This document shows, piece by piece, positions 1 to 6,255 of a stretch of 6,534 nt of DNA (its first letter is position 1; each line of letters opens with the position of its first letter). Position numbers and translations under genes: made by a program. Source of the stretch: JASJBU01 sp965372385 (GTDB taxonomy: Bacteria; Pseudomonadota; Gammaproteobacteria; Chromatiales; Chromatiaceae). Below the pieces are notes generated by a model. The model saw nothing but the letters and a program-made list of their open reading frames with translations, searched no databases and had not been told where the DNA came from. Location of the stretch: contig CBDVCD010000198.1 in NCBI GenBank assembly GCA_965372385.1, positions 1 through 6,534 on the forward strand, in the 5' to 3' direction.

Positions 1-12
1 AGCTTATGCTCT

Positions 13-94
13 ACCTCCGCGGTCCTTTAACCTGAGCGATTCCGGGCGGGATTGCGCCTTCGGTGCCGGCTGTACCGGTCTCTCCCACGGAGGT
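13..94 (-). promoter_or_regulatory. Glycine riboswitch aptamer (gcvT motif)
   Basis: Read on the minus strand, this stretch carries the hallmark blocks of the glycine riboswitch in order: GGGAGAGACC (77-86), GCACCGAAGG (57-66) and GCTCAGGTTAAAGGAC (22-37). The closing P1 helix is a perfect 7-bp pairing of 88-94 with 13-19. A small hairpin pairs CCGG at 75-78 with CCGG at 66-69. These RNAs bind glycine and usually switch on genes for glycine breakdown. The gene it controls lies beyond position 1; the position just after ubiI matches the E. coli order ubiI-gcvT, so a gcv operon is inferred. Many such riboswitches are tandem, but only 12 bases remain after P1, so a second aptamer cannot be seen or excluded. 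Confidence 0.93.
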
Positions 95-108
95 TGGTCG
101 AAGGCGTG

Positions 109-138
109 ACTATACCTTCAGAGAAAAATGATTTCCAA
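109..138 (-). promoter_or_regulatory. Putative sigma70 promoter for the riboswitch leader
   Basis: On the minus strand a TTGGAA -35 box (133-138) and a TATAGT -10 box (109-114) are separated by 18 bases. The predicted transcription start is near 101-103, about 7-9 bases before the first base of riboswitch P1, which fits a leader that begins with the aptamer. The -35 box directly follows the TGA stop of ubiI (139-141), so the downstream operon seems to have its own promoter rather than relying only on readthrough from ubiI. This is motif-based only. Confidence 0.55.
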
Positions 139-1407
139 TCAGCGTGCCAAGTTGGGCCGCTCGCCGGTCAGTCCCATGGCCCGGCGAATCATCAGGTTTT
201 TCATCGGTCCCGAGCGATCGGCCAGGGTCAATCCCAGATTTCGCATCAGCTGCAAGGAGAGCACCTGGTTACTGAAGAAGCGTTTGAAAAAATCCATTGC
301 CCCCAGCATGCCCATATTGGCCCCCTTGCGCGAGCGCTCGTAACGCCGCAGGGTAGCCATGGACCCAAGCCTGCGACCAACCTTGCGGGCCTCGATCAAT
401 ACCTCCGCCAGGCTGGCGGCGTCGAGAAGCCCCAGGTTCACCCCCTGACCCGCCAGCGGGTGGATGGCATGGGCCGCATCCCCCACCAGGGCCAAGCCTT
501 CACGAATGTAGGTCTCCGCATGACCCAGCCGTAACGGAAAAACGCCTCGCGGACCGACCGTCTGAATCGCACCCAGCACCCCATCACTGGCCTCGCTCAG
601 GGCATGACAGAACGCGCCGTCAGCCAGTTCCATCAGCGCAGCCGCCTGTTGGGGCGAAGTGGACCAGACGATGGAACAGCGCCCGTCATCGATGGGCAGA
701 AACGCCAACGGACCGCTGGGCATGAAGCGTTGCCAGGCGGTGAAGCGGTGATGCTGTTCCGGCTGGATGGTCGCAACGATGGCATGCTGGTCATACTCCC
801 AACCCTGGCTGGCGATACCCGCCAGCTGGCGCACCAGCGACTCCCGGCCATCCGCACCCACTACCAGCCTGGCCCGCAGGTGACTGCCGTCACTTAAACT
901 AACTTCCGGGTTCTCCCCGGTCACCAGGTCCTTGATCGTGGCGGGACAACGACGTGTTGCGCCGGGCAGCTGGCCCAACCGCTCCCACAGCGCAAGCTGG
1001 GTGACCCGGTTCTCCACGATATGTCCAAGATTGGGCTCGCCGATATCGCCAGCGCTGAAATGAATAGAACCGCCGAACAGGGATGTTCCCGTGTCGCGGG
1101 AGGCAGGATGCCGGAAGCGGCCACTCCCTCCTGCATCCCAGACATACATATCGGAGTAGGGGCTGACGCGCATCTCGGTCATGCGCTGCCAGACCCCCAG
1201 ATTTTCCAGGATACGCTGGGAGGAGCGGCTCAGGGCGGAGACCCGCAGATCCACCTCCTCCGGCGGCCAACCGGTTTGCGGTTCACGGAGTTCCAGGACG
1301 CAGACCTCGAAGCCGGCCTCGGCGGTGGCGCAGGCCAGGGCGCTGCCCACCATGCCACCACCGACCACGATCAGATCGTAAGTCCGCTCTTTTGCCGTTT
1401 CAGCCAA
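139..1407 (-). CDS. ubiI: FAD-dependent ubiquinone biosynthesis hydroxylase (UbiI/VisC)
   Basis: This 422-residue protein belongs to the UbiH/UbiF/VisC/COQ6 flavin monooxygenase family, whose members hydroxylate the aromatic ring of ubiquinone precursors; UbiI acts at C5 in E. coli. Visible motifs are the N-terminal Rossmann GGGMVG (16-21) with E39 closing the second strand, the GADG motif (184-187), and the FAD-ribityl/UbiH signature GDAAHAIHPLAGQGVNLG (309-326). The length is slightly above E. coli UbiI (about 400). The start is TTG at 1405-1407: it lies 9 residues before the first Rossmann strand, the upstream frame has no start codon nearby, and the next Met is inside the FAD motif. It overlaps the end of ubiH by 8 bp, suggesting translational coupling. 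The call as UbiI rather than UbiF rests mainly on position directly after ubiH and before the gcv riboswitch; family membership itself is secure. Confidence 0.88.
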   Translation of the reverse strand: MAETAKERTYDLIVVGGGMVGSALACATAEAGFEVCVLELREPQTGWPPEEVDLRVSALSRSSQRILENLGVWQRMTEMRVSPYSDMYVWDAGGSGRFRHPASRDTGTSLFGGSIHFSAGDIGEPNLGHIVENRVTQLALWERLGQLPGATRRCPATIKDLVTGENPEVSLSDGSHLRARLVVGADGRESLVRQLAGIASQGWEYDQHAIVATIQPEQHHRFTAWQRFMPSGPLAFLPIDDGRCSIVWSTSPQQAAALMELADGAFCHALSEASDGVLGAIQTVGPRGVFPLRLGHAETYIREGLALVGDAAHAIHPLAGQGVNLGLLDAASLAEVLIEARKVGRRLGSMATLRRYERSRKGANMGMLGAMDFFKRFFSNQVLSLQLMRNLGLTLADRSGPMKNLMIRRAMGLTGERPNLAR

Positions 1408-2623
1408 GGGGCACCCCTCTCGCCAGACGCGGCAGACGCCCGTTCAATCCCATAAACTGACGGGCTACCAGATGCTTGAGACCAGGCGCGATATCCAGGC
1501 CCAGCAGAGCAAGATTACGTACCACCCGCAGGGGGGCAAACGGGTTGGCAAACAGCCTCGCCAGGGTGTCGGTGATCAGCACCACCCGCTGCTGATCCTG
1601 CCGCCGCCACTCGGCATACCGCTGTAGATTCTCCAGGCTGCCCGGATCACCCCGGCATGCCACCACGTCGGCCAGGATATCCGCCAGCACCGCCACGTCA
1701 CGCAGGCCCAGGTTGAAGCCCTGTCCGGTGACCGGATGGATGGCATGGGCGGCGTTGCCGATGATCGCCACATGCGGACGCACCTGCTCCCGCGCCTGCC
1801 GCAACTGCAATGGATAGGCAACACGCTTGCCCACCCTGCGCAACCGACCGAGCCGATAGCCGAAGCGCTCCTGCAGACGGGTAAGAAAAACTTCGTCATC
1901 CAGTCCCATCAGCTCCAGCACCTGCGCGTCCTTCGCGGTCCAGACCAGGGAGCAGCGGCCCTCGGTCATGGGCAGCATGGCCAGCGGTCCGGAATCGGTG
2001 AAGCGCTCATAGGCCACTCCCCGATGTAGCCGTTCGGGGGTGATGTTGGCGATAATGGCGGTCTGGCCGTAAGCCGTCTCCTGCATGGGAATAGACAGCA
2101 ACTCCCTGACCCGGGAGTCGCCCCCATCCGCGGCGACCAGCAGCTTTGCCGAAACGCTCTCCTTTTTACCGGAGACATCCAGGTGTACCGCCACCCCCGA
2201 CTGGGTGAAGATAATACCCTCCAGGCTGGCCGGGCACAGCAGGTCGATATCCGCCACTTCACCCAACCCTTTCAATAGAACCTCACCCAGGGCACGGGCG
2301 GTGATCACATAACCCAGGGCCTCCACCCCCTCTTGCCGACTGTTGAGCCGGGTGAAACCGAAATGGCCCCGGTCGGAGATGTGGATATCGAGAATCGGTT
2401 GGGCCCCTGGCTGCAACGCCTCCCACAAACCCATGCCCTGCAGGATCCGACGGGTTCCCCAGGAGAGGGCCAGCACCCGGTCATCGTAACTGGGTTGTGC
2501 CGCGGAGTCGTAGGGCCAGGCCTCGATCACGGCGATCTTCATGCTCTGCCCACTGATGGCCCGTGCCAGGCTTGCGCCCACCATGCCACCGCCAACGATC
2601 AGGATGTCATACTCGCTTGTCAT
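1400..2623 (-). CDS. ubiH: 2-octaprenyl-6-methoxyphenol hydroxylase (UbiH)
   Basis: This 407-residue FAD monooxygenase of ubiquinone biosynthesis is the family member that hydroxylates C1 in E. coli. It has an N-terminal GGGMVG (11-16) with E34 for the FAD ribose, a AADGGDS motif (164-170), and GNAAHAIHPVTGQGFNLG (289-306). The GN at 289-290, in place of the usual GD, is also what I recall in E. coli UbiH (GNAAQ...HPIAGQGFNLG) and separates it from its neighbour UbiI. The segment FGYRLG...GKRVAYPL (254-272) likewise matches UbiH. The ATG at 2621-2623 starts one base after the pepP stop, with only a weak purine tract (GGCGAG) ahead of it, so it is probably translated by coupling within the operon. 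It overlaps ubiI by 8 bp at its 3' end. Confidence 0.93.
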   Translation of the reverse strand: MTSEYDILIVGGGMVGASLARAISGQSMKIAVIEAWPYDSAAQPSYDDRVLALSWGTRRILQGMGLWEALQPGAQPILDIHISDRGHFGFTRLNSRQEGVEALGYVITARALGEVLLKGLGEVADIDLLCPASLEGIIFTQSGVAVHLDVSGKKESVSAKLLVAADGGDSRVRELLSIPMQETAYGQTAIIANITPERLHRGVAYERFTDSGPLAMLPMTEGRCSLVWTAKDAQVLELMGLDDEVFLTRLQERFGYRLGRLRRVGKRVAYPLQLRQAREQVRPHVAIIGNAAHAIHPVTGQGFNLGLRDVAVLADILADVVACRGDPGSLENLQRYAEWRRQDQQRVVLITDTLARLFANPFAPLRVVRNLALLGLDIAPGLKHLVARQFMGLNGRLPRLARGVPLG

Positions 2624-2624
2624 C

Positions 2625-3932
2625 TCAACTCGCCATAACGGCTTCGATCTCAGCCACTGTTTTGGGTAGATCCCGGGTCAACACCTCGTTGCCTGTCTTG
2701 GTGACGAGTACATCGTCCTCGATGCGGATGCCGATGTTCCACCATTTCTTCGCCACCCTCTTGCTGCCCCGCGGGATGTAGAGGCCGGGCTCGATGGTCA
2801 ACACCATGCCTGGCTCCAACAGTCGCCAGGCACCATCCACCTTGTAGTCACCCACGTCATGTACATCCATGCCGAGCCAGTGACCGGTACGGTGGGGGAA
2901 AAAGGGCTTATATTTCTCTTCGCGGATCAGCTTGGGCACTAAACCCTTCAGAATCCCCAGCTTCACCAGGCCCCGGGTGATCGTGCGTACCGCGGCATCA
3001 TGGGGGGCGTTCCAGTGACTGCCCGGTTTAACCTTGGCGATTGCCGCATCCTGGGCCGCCAGCACCAGTTCATAGAGCTGACGCTGCGGTTCGCTGAAGG
3101 TCCCGTTCACCGGATAGGTCCGGGTGATATCGGATGCGTAGCACTCCAATTCACAACCCGCGTCGATCAGCAGCATATCACCCTCCCGCAACCTGTCTTG
3201 GTTGTCGATATAGTGCAGCACACAGGCGTTGCCGCCTCCCCCCACGATCGGCGGATAGGCCTGATGCCGGGAGCCCTGTTGGATACAGCCGTTGATGAAT
3301 TCACCTTCCAGCTGGTACTCCCAGAGATCGGACCCACAGGCCTGCATGACCTGTACATGCGCCTGGCTGGAGATGCGCGCCGCCTGGCGCATCAGCTTCA
3401 ATTCCGAACGGCTTTTGAACAACCGCATCTCATGCAGATAGTGGTCCAGGGCAATGATCTCCACCGGCCCCTGCAGACCGGATCTCGATTCGCAGCGAAT
3501 CTGATTGATCCATTGAGAGAGTCGTTTGTCCAGGTCAGGATTACACCCCATGGCATAGAAGACCCGCTCACACTGCTCCATCATGTTGGGCAGGATGTCG
3601 TCCAGATCGCCAATCGGAAAGGCGTCGTCCGCCCCATAGTCCGCAACCGCGCCCTCCTGGCCGGCACGCGCGCCATCCCACTGCTCCTTCTTGGGATCAC
3701 GTTCCCGGTTGAACAGGATGTACTCCGCCTGCTTGCGCCCCGGAATCAGCACCAGCACCGCCTCCGGTTCGGGAAAACCGGTCAGGTAGTAGAAATCGCT
3801 GTCGGGCCGATAGGCGTGGTGCACATCCCGATTGCGGATCAGCAAGGGCGCCGTGGGCAAAATCGCGATACTGCCCGGCCCCATCATGCGCATCAGTTCA
3901 CGGCGGCGGCGTTTGAACTCACTCGGAACCAT
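2625..3932 (-). CDS. pepP: Xaa-Pro aminopeptidase P (family M24B)
   Basis: This 435-residue cytoplasmic metallopeptidase (E. coli PepP, 441) removes the N-terminal residue from peptides whose second residue is proline. The N-terminal domain covers roughly residues 1-170 and the pita-bread catalytic domain about 175-435. All metal ligands are present by position and context: D257 (LLIDAG), D268 (SDITRT), H351 (GHWLGMDVHDVG), E381 (TIEPGLY) and E405 (GIRIEDD). The second-shell histidines H240 (VLHYIDN) and H358 are also kept. The ATG at 3930-3932 has an AGGA Shine-Dalgarno about 8 bases upstream and lies inside the end of ygfB (14-bp overlap). The family usually binds two manganese ions. Linkage to ubiH and ubiI is conserved across Gammaproteobacteria, but no shared pathway with quinone synthesis is known to me. 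Confidence 0.96.
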   Translation of the reverse strand: MVPSEFKRRRRELMRMMGPGSIAILPTAPLLIRNRDVHHAYRPDSDFYYLTGFPEPEAVLVLIPGRKQAEYILFNRERDPKKEQWDGARAGQEGAVADYGADDAFPIGDLDDILPNMMEQCERVFYAMGCNPDLDKRLSQWINQIRCESRSGLQGPVEIIALDHYLHEMRLFKSRSELKLMRQAARISSQAHVQVMQACGSDLWEYQLEGEFINGCIQQGSRHQAYPPIVGGGGNACVLHYIDNQDRLREGDMLLIDAGCELECYASDITRTYPVNGTFSEPQRQLYELVLAAQDAAIAKVKPGSHWNAPHDAAVRTITRGLVKLGILKGLVPKLIREEKYKPFFPHRTGHWLGMDVHDVGDYKVDGAWRLLEPGMVLTIEPGLYIPRGSKRVAKKWWNIGIRIEDDVLVTKTGNEVLTRDLPKTVAEIEAVMAS

Positions 3933-4485
3933 GGGTGGCTTCCTGTTTCGTTGATAACTCTTCCCGGATTAAAAACATGGCAACGCGCAGAAACTCTTCC
4001 AGCTCGACATAGGCCAGCTCCGTCTCTTCCCCCGCTTCGATGGTTTCGTGCTCCAGTTTGGTGAACTCGGTGATATCACCAATCGCCTCCCTGGCATCCC
4101 CTGTCAACCCTGCCTCGCCGATGCCCGCCAGTCCCAGTCCATAGAGATAGCCCTGACACCATTCACTGAAGCCCCTTGCCCTTTGCCGCAAAGCAAGATC
4201 ATCACCCGGCAGAAAAGGCTTGAAAGCGAGATCCTCCGCACTGAACTGCAGCTGGGTCGCCTGATAGAGTTGACCAAGCAGTTGCCTCGCCTCCCGCACC
4301 AGCAGATCGTCAGGCGAGCGATTGGCGAACAGATCTTCAAACCACTCCGCATGGGCATCTGAGTGCCCGGCACAGAGCAGACCACAGATCACACCGTGTA
4401 TCTCGCTTGCCCCCACATCCAGATCGATGGCGCCCAACAGCTGATCCAGGCGCTCGTAGGAGGGCATTATGGAAGTTTGAGTCAT
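3919..4485 (-). CDS. ygfB: YgfB family protein (UPF0149)
   Basis: This is a small acidic, mostly helical protein of 188 residues; E. coli YgfB is about 192. The opening MTQTSIMPSYERLDQLL followed by GASEIHGVICGLLCAG lines up with the E. coli N-terminus (MPGYNEMNQYL...AEMHGLISGMICGG), and W-C-G-YLYGLG-G further on also matches the family. The start is placed at the ATG 4483-4485, with GGA about 7 bases upstream. In-frame alternatives are ATG 4498-4500 and TTG 4555-4557; the latter would extend to 212 residues but lies upstream of the predicted transcription start. Biochemical function is not settled. In Pseudomonas aeruginosa YgfB has been reported to counteract AlpA-dependent activation of ampDh3 and so influence beta-lactam resistance; whether that applies here is unknown. 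It is first gene of the leftward operon and overlaps pepP by 14 bp. Confidence 0.9.
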   Translation of the reverse strand: MTQTSIMPSYERLDQLLGAIDLDVGASEIHGVICGLLCAGHSDAHAEWFEDLFANRSPDDLLVREARQLLGQLYQATQLQFSAEDLAFKPFLPGDDLALRQRARGFSEWCQGYLYGLGLAGIGEAGLTGDAREAIGDITEFTKLEHETIEAGEETELAYVELEEFLRVAMFLIREELSTKQEATHGSE

Positions 4486-4521
4486 GCGGCTTTCCGTCAT
4501 CACCCCTAAGTTTAGCCTCGG

Positions 4522-4530
4522 ATCATAACA
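4522..4530 (-). promoter_or_regulatory. Putative extended -10 promoter of the ygfB operon
   Basis: On the minus strand TGTTATGAT forms an extended -10 element (TG, one base, then TATGAT at 4522-4527). No good -35 is seen: the hexamer 17 bases upstream is GGTCAA (4545-4550), the complement of the -35 box of the divergent promoter. The predicted start is near 4514-4516, leaving a leader of about 30 bases before the chosen ygfB ATG. Confidence 0.45.
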
Positions 4531-4544
4531 TGCGGCCAGAAGGA

Positions 4545-4573
4545 TTGACCCATACAAGCGCGCCCTCTATATT
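4545..4573 (+). promoter_or_regulatory. Sigma70 promoter for the zapB-like/zapA unit
   Basis: TTGACC (4545-4550) and TATATT (4568-4573) are separated by 17 bases, close to consensus for both hexamers and spacing. The predicted start, 7-8 bases past the -10 box, falls at 4580-4581, which is at or next to the ATG at 4581. The transcript would therefore have almost no 5' untranslated region. The -35 box overlaps the region where the -35 of the leftward ygfB promoter would sit. Confidence 0.65.
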
Positions 4574-4580
4574 GAACTCC

Positions 4581-4814
4581 ATGATCAAGCAAGAGTCACC
4601 GGACAATACCGAGCTCGACCTGCGCAAACTCGAAGTTCGGGTCGAAGAGCTTATCCACGCCTGCTCTTACCTGAAGGATGAGAACACATCCCTGCGCACG
4701 AGGCAGGACAACCTGGTGGCGGAACGGGCAGCCCTGATTGAGAAGACAGAACTGGCCCGCACCCGTGTCGAAGCCATGATCACCCGATTAAAGGCAATGG
4801 AATCAGCCCAGTGA
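4581..4814 (+). CDS. TIGR02449 family small coiled-coil protein (ZapB-like)
   Basis: This is a 77-residue hydrophilic protein predicted to be almost one continuous coiled coil from about residue 14 to the end, with heptad-spaced Leu, Val, Ile and Ala (LRKLEVRVEELIHACSYL, then NTSLRTRQDNLVAERAAL). The C-terminal run EKTELARTRVEAMITRLKAM fits the conserved end of the TIGR02449 family as I remember it, found directly upstream of zapA in Pseudomonas and relatives. It resembles the cell-division coiled-coil protein ZapB in size and make-up, and its overlap with zapA suggests a role at the division ring, but that is inference. The start is ATG 4581-4583; no Shine-Dalgarno is visible, which matches the predicted leaderless transcript. 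A longer in-frame reading back to 4407 would run antisense into ygfB and through the promoter, so it is rejected. Confidence 0.85.
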   Translation: MIKQESPDNTELDLRKLEVRVEELIHACSYLKDENTSLRTRQDNLVAERAALIEKTELARTRVEAMITRLKAMESAQ

Positions 4815-5125
4815 GCGATACACAGCTACCCATAAAGGTCCAGATCCTGGATAAGGAGTATCGCGTCTCCTGCGAACCGGATGAGCGCGACTCCCTGATA
4901 GAATCCGCTAACTATCTCGATGAAAAGATGCGGGAGGTGCGCAAGGCAGGCCGGGTCATAGGCACGGAACGTATTGCGGTCATGGTTGCTCTGAATATCG
5001 TCCATGAACTGCTGGAGCTGAAAAAACACAAGTCCGATGATGCCCAGGTGATCACCCGCCGCATCCAAAGCCTCCAGGAAAAGATCGAAGTTGCCCTGAA
5101 TAAGAGCAATCAACTGGAACTTTAA
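4811..5125 (+). CDS. zapA: Cell division protein ZapA
   Basis: This 104-residue protein (E. coli ZapA, 109) binds and cross-links FtsZ filaments at the division ring. The N-terminal beta/alpha head has the family pattern IKVQILDKEYRVSCEPDERD (8-27), comparable to E. coli [20 protein letters not shown]. It is followed by a helix with RIAVMVALNIVHELLELK (54-71) and a C-terminal coiled coil (about 72-102) used for tetramer formation. The start is GTG at 4811-4813, overlapping the TGA of the upstream coiled-coil gene in a GTGA four-base overlap, so translation is probably coupled. A short TGGAA lies about 9 bases upstream. The two genes probably share the promoter at 4545-4573. Confidence 0.95.
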   Translation: MSDTQLPIKVQILDKEYRVSCEPDERDSLIESANYLDEKMREVRKAGRVIGTERIAVMVALNIVHELLELKKHKSDDAQVITRRIQSLQEKIEVALNKSNQLEL

Positions 5126-5148
5126 CCGATTTAGGTTTAGCCTTAGTA

Positions 5149-5338
5149 AGACATCCCCTGCGGTGTTCGTTAGTTACCCGGGTATTTTCTTGAGCCTAAT
5201 AACTGCCCTGGGAGCATAATGCCGATGCCGGTGTGCATGTCCGCCTCGTGCGGAAAGCCTGAAGCATCCCTGTTGTTCCCACTTGAACCTATCGGTTCGA
5301 GAACAAAGGTGTACGACGGCACAGGTGGGGGATGTCTC
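5149..5338 (+). ncRNA. ssrS: 6S RNA
   Basis: The 234 bases between zapA and fau fold as 6S RNA, the regulator that binds sigma70 RNA polymerase by mimicking an open promoter, mostly in stationary phase. The closing stem is a perfect 9-bp pairing of 5150-5158 with 5328-5336. The apical part has the conserved hairpin CTTGAACC-loop-GGTTCGAG (about 5282-5302), like E. coli CCTTGAACC...GGTTCAAGG. The 5' bubble strand TTGAGCCTAATAACT (5190-5204) resembles E. coli CTGAGCCGATATTTC, the region where product RNA synthesis begins. About 190 nt agrees with the family's usual 180-200 nt. Ends are estimated from the stem. No convincing promoter of its own was seen. Position just before fau is the classical arrangement. 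Confidence 0.94.
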
Positions 5339-5359
5339 TCTTCTCCAATCGATCGCTGA

Positions 5360-5953
5360 ATGAATACTCAACAACTGCGAAAAGCGATTCGCGCCCACCG
5401 CCGCCAGCTCAGCAAACAGACCCTCAAGGCGCACAGCCTGCTCATGGCACATCAGGCAACAGCCTGTCAGCCACTCTTGCACAGCCAGCGAATTGCCTTC
5501 TACTTTGCCGCGGATGGTGAAATGGATCCCGCGCCATTGGTTACGCGTGCGTTAGCCGCTCACAAGCGCTGCTTCTTACCGGTACTGCGGGAAAGGCCAG
5601 CAAAGTCACTCTGGTTCGCTGAAATCAAGACCAAGGGAAGACTCAAATCCAATCGATTTGGCATACCTGAACCTGACGCTTATCACCGACATATCACACC
5701 GCCCTGGGGACTTGATCTCATTATTCTTCCATTGGTTGCATTCGACCCGTCAGGCAATCGTCTTGGCATGGGAGGCGGCTTCTATGACCGCACACTTTCT
5801 TTCAAGCACAGTCGCACTCACTGGAAAGGTCCGAAACTGATCGGCCTTGCTCATCAACTGCAGTGCGTTGATAGGCTGCCGGTGCGGGATTGGGATATAC
5901 CACTCGATGCTGTCATCACTGAAAAACAGTTCTATCGATTCAGTGATAAATAG
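5360..5953 (+). CDS. fau: 5-formyltetrahydrofolate cyclo-ligase
   Basis: This 197-residue enzyme (E. coli YgfA, 182) uses ATP to convert 5-formyl-THF to 5,10-methenyl-THF, returning stored folate to the one-carbon pool. It shows the N-terminal LRKAIRAHRRQLS (6-18), the FYFAADGEMDP segment (47-57), and the family signature LVAFDPSGNRLGMGGGFYDR (125-144), whose glycine-rich loop binds the ATP phosphates. The C-terminal IPLDAVITE is also typical. The start is fixed: ATG 5360-5362 directly follows an in-frame TGA (5357-5359), and no other start precedes the conserved N-terminus. There is no obvious Shine-Dalgarno. The gene begins 21 bases after the 6S RNA, and in E. coli the two are co-transcribed; ssrS-fau read-through is likely here too. 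Two genomes' worth of neighbours link it to glycine and folate metabolism only loosely. Confidence 0.94.
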   Translation: MNTQQLRKAIRAHRRQLSKQTLKAHSLLMAHQATACQPLLHSQRIAFYFAADGEMDPAPLVTRALAAHKRCFLPVLRERPAKSLWFAEIKTKGRLKSNRFGIPEPDAYHRHITPPWGLDLIILPLVAFDPSGNRLGMGGGFYDRTLSFKHSRTHWKGPKLIGLAHQLQCVDRLPVRDWDIPLDAVITEKQFYRFSDK

Positions 5954-5978
5954 TACCTGTCCTGAATCGGCGAACGTT

Positions 5979-6082
5979 GGATAACCGATTTGCACCTCCG
6001 TGGGACGCCGTGAATACTTCCCTGTAGGCTTGACGGTAGCGTCCCTGCTACCGACACCCGCGGAGGTGCAAATTGGCTATCC
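5979..6082. repeat. 104-bp imperfect inverted-repeat element (MITE/REP-like)
   Basis: The outer arms 5979-6000 and 6061-6082 (22 bases each) are reverse complements with only two mismatches. Pairing continues inward as GGG (6002-6004) with CCC (6057-6059) across a T-G pair. The inside holds a second perfect hairpin, CGGTAGC (6034-6040) with GCTACCG (6047-6053) around loop GTCCCT, and a weaker one, TAC (6015-6017) with GTA (6024-6026) around loop TTCCCT, flanked by GCC/GGC. Repeated TCCCTG loops within a long outer stem resemble dispersed intergenic palindromes I recall from Gammaproteobacteria (GACGCCGTGAATAC...CCTGTAGGCT), but copy number cannot be checked here. There is no T-run, so it is not a standard terminator. 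No obvious target-site duplication flanks it. Confidence 0.8.
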
Positions 6083-6153
6083 CATGAACTGTTTAGTGCG
6101 TATCAATAGTTGCAAAAATAATTGCATGCGACAGGAAGGATAAATACTCAATA

Positions 6154-6255
6154 ATGAATTCTTCATTTAAACCAGATCCATTAAAAAACCCAGCATGCCA
6201 GCTGAAATACTATTTACGATTCAACGCGCATAGTTACACCAACGAATTGAATTAA
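6154..6255 (+). CDS. Doubtful small ORF, 33 codons
   Basis: An ATG at 6154-6156 opens 33 codons ending in TAA (6253-6255), giving a basic, polar peptide beginning MNSSFKPDPLKNPACQLKYY. A purine-rich AGGAAGGA lies at 6133-6140, about 13 bases before the ATG, farther than usual. The start codon sits within a 6-bp hairpin (6153-6158 with 6162-6167). No signal peptide or membrane segment is visible and I recognise no family. In AT-rich DNA such an ORF can arise by chance, so it is listed only as a candidate. Confidence 0.15.
   Translation: MNSSFKPDPLKNPACQLKYYLRFNAHSYTNELN

Noticed and set aside
1021..1455. Plus-strand open frames opposite ubiI and ubiH, also at 52-534, 604-897 and 2333-2638
   Set aside because: All mirror the codon pattern of the real minus-strand genes; 52-534 also runs through the riboswitch.
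3000..4064. A 354-codon open frame on the plus strand
   Set aside because: It lies wholly antisense to pepP and the end of ygfB, whose products are clearly recognisable. Long antisense frames are common in GC-rich genes and this one has no family features.
4486..4557. Extending ygfB upstream to TTG 4555-4557 (212 residues)
   Set aside because: The extra residues do not match the family's N-terminus and would lie before the predicted transcription start.
5174..5482. A 102-codon minus-strand frame
   Set aside because: It covers the 6S RNA and the start of fau; the conserved RNA structure explains the sequence.
5979..6082. Reading the large palindrome as the transcription terminator of fau
   Set aside because: The outer stem has a 50-60 base interior and no T-run follows either arm.
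5971..6092. A possible integron attC site, because GTTGGAT fits the GTTRRRY core next to a long palindrome
   Set aside because: The partner RYYYAAC core is absent from the right side (CTATCCCATGAAC), and no cassette or integrase is present.
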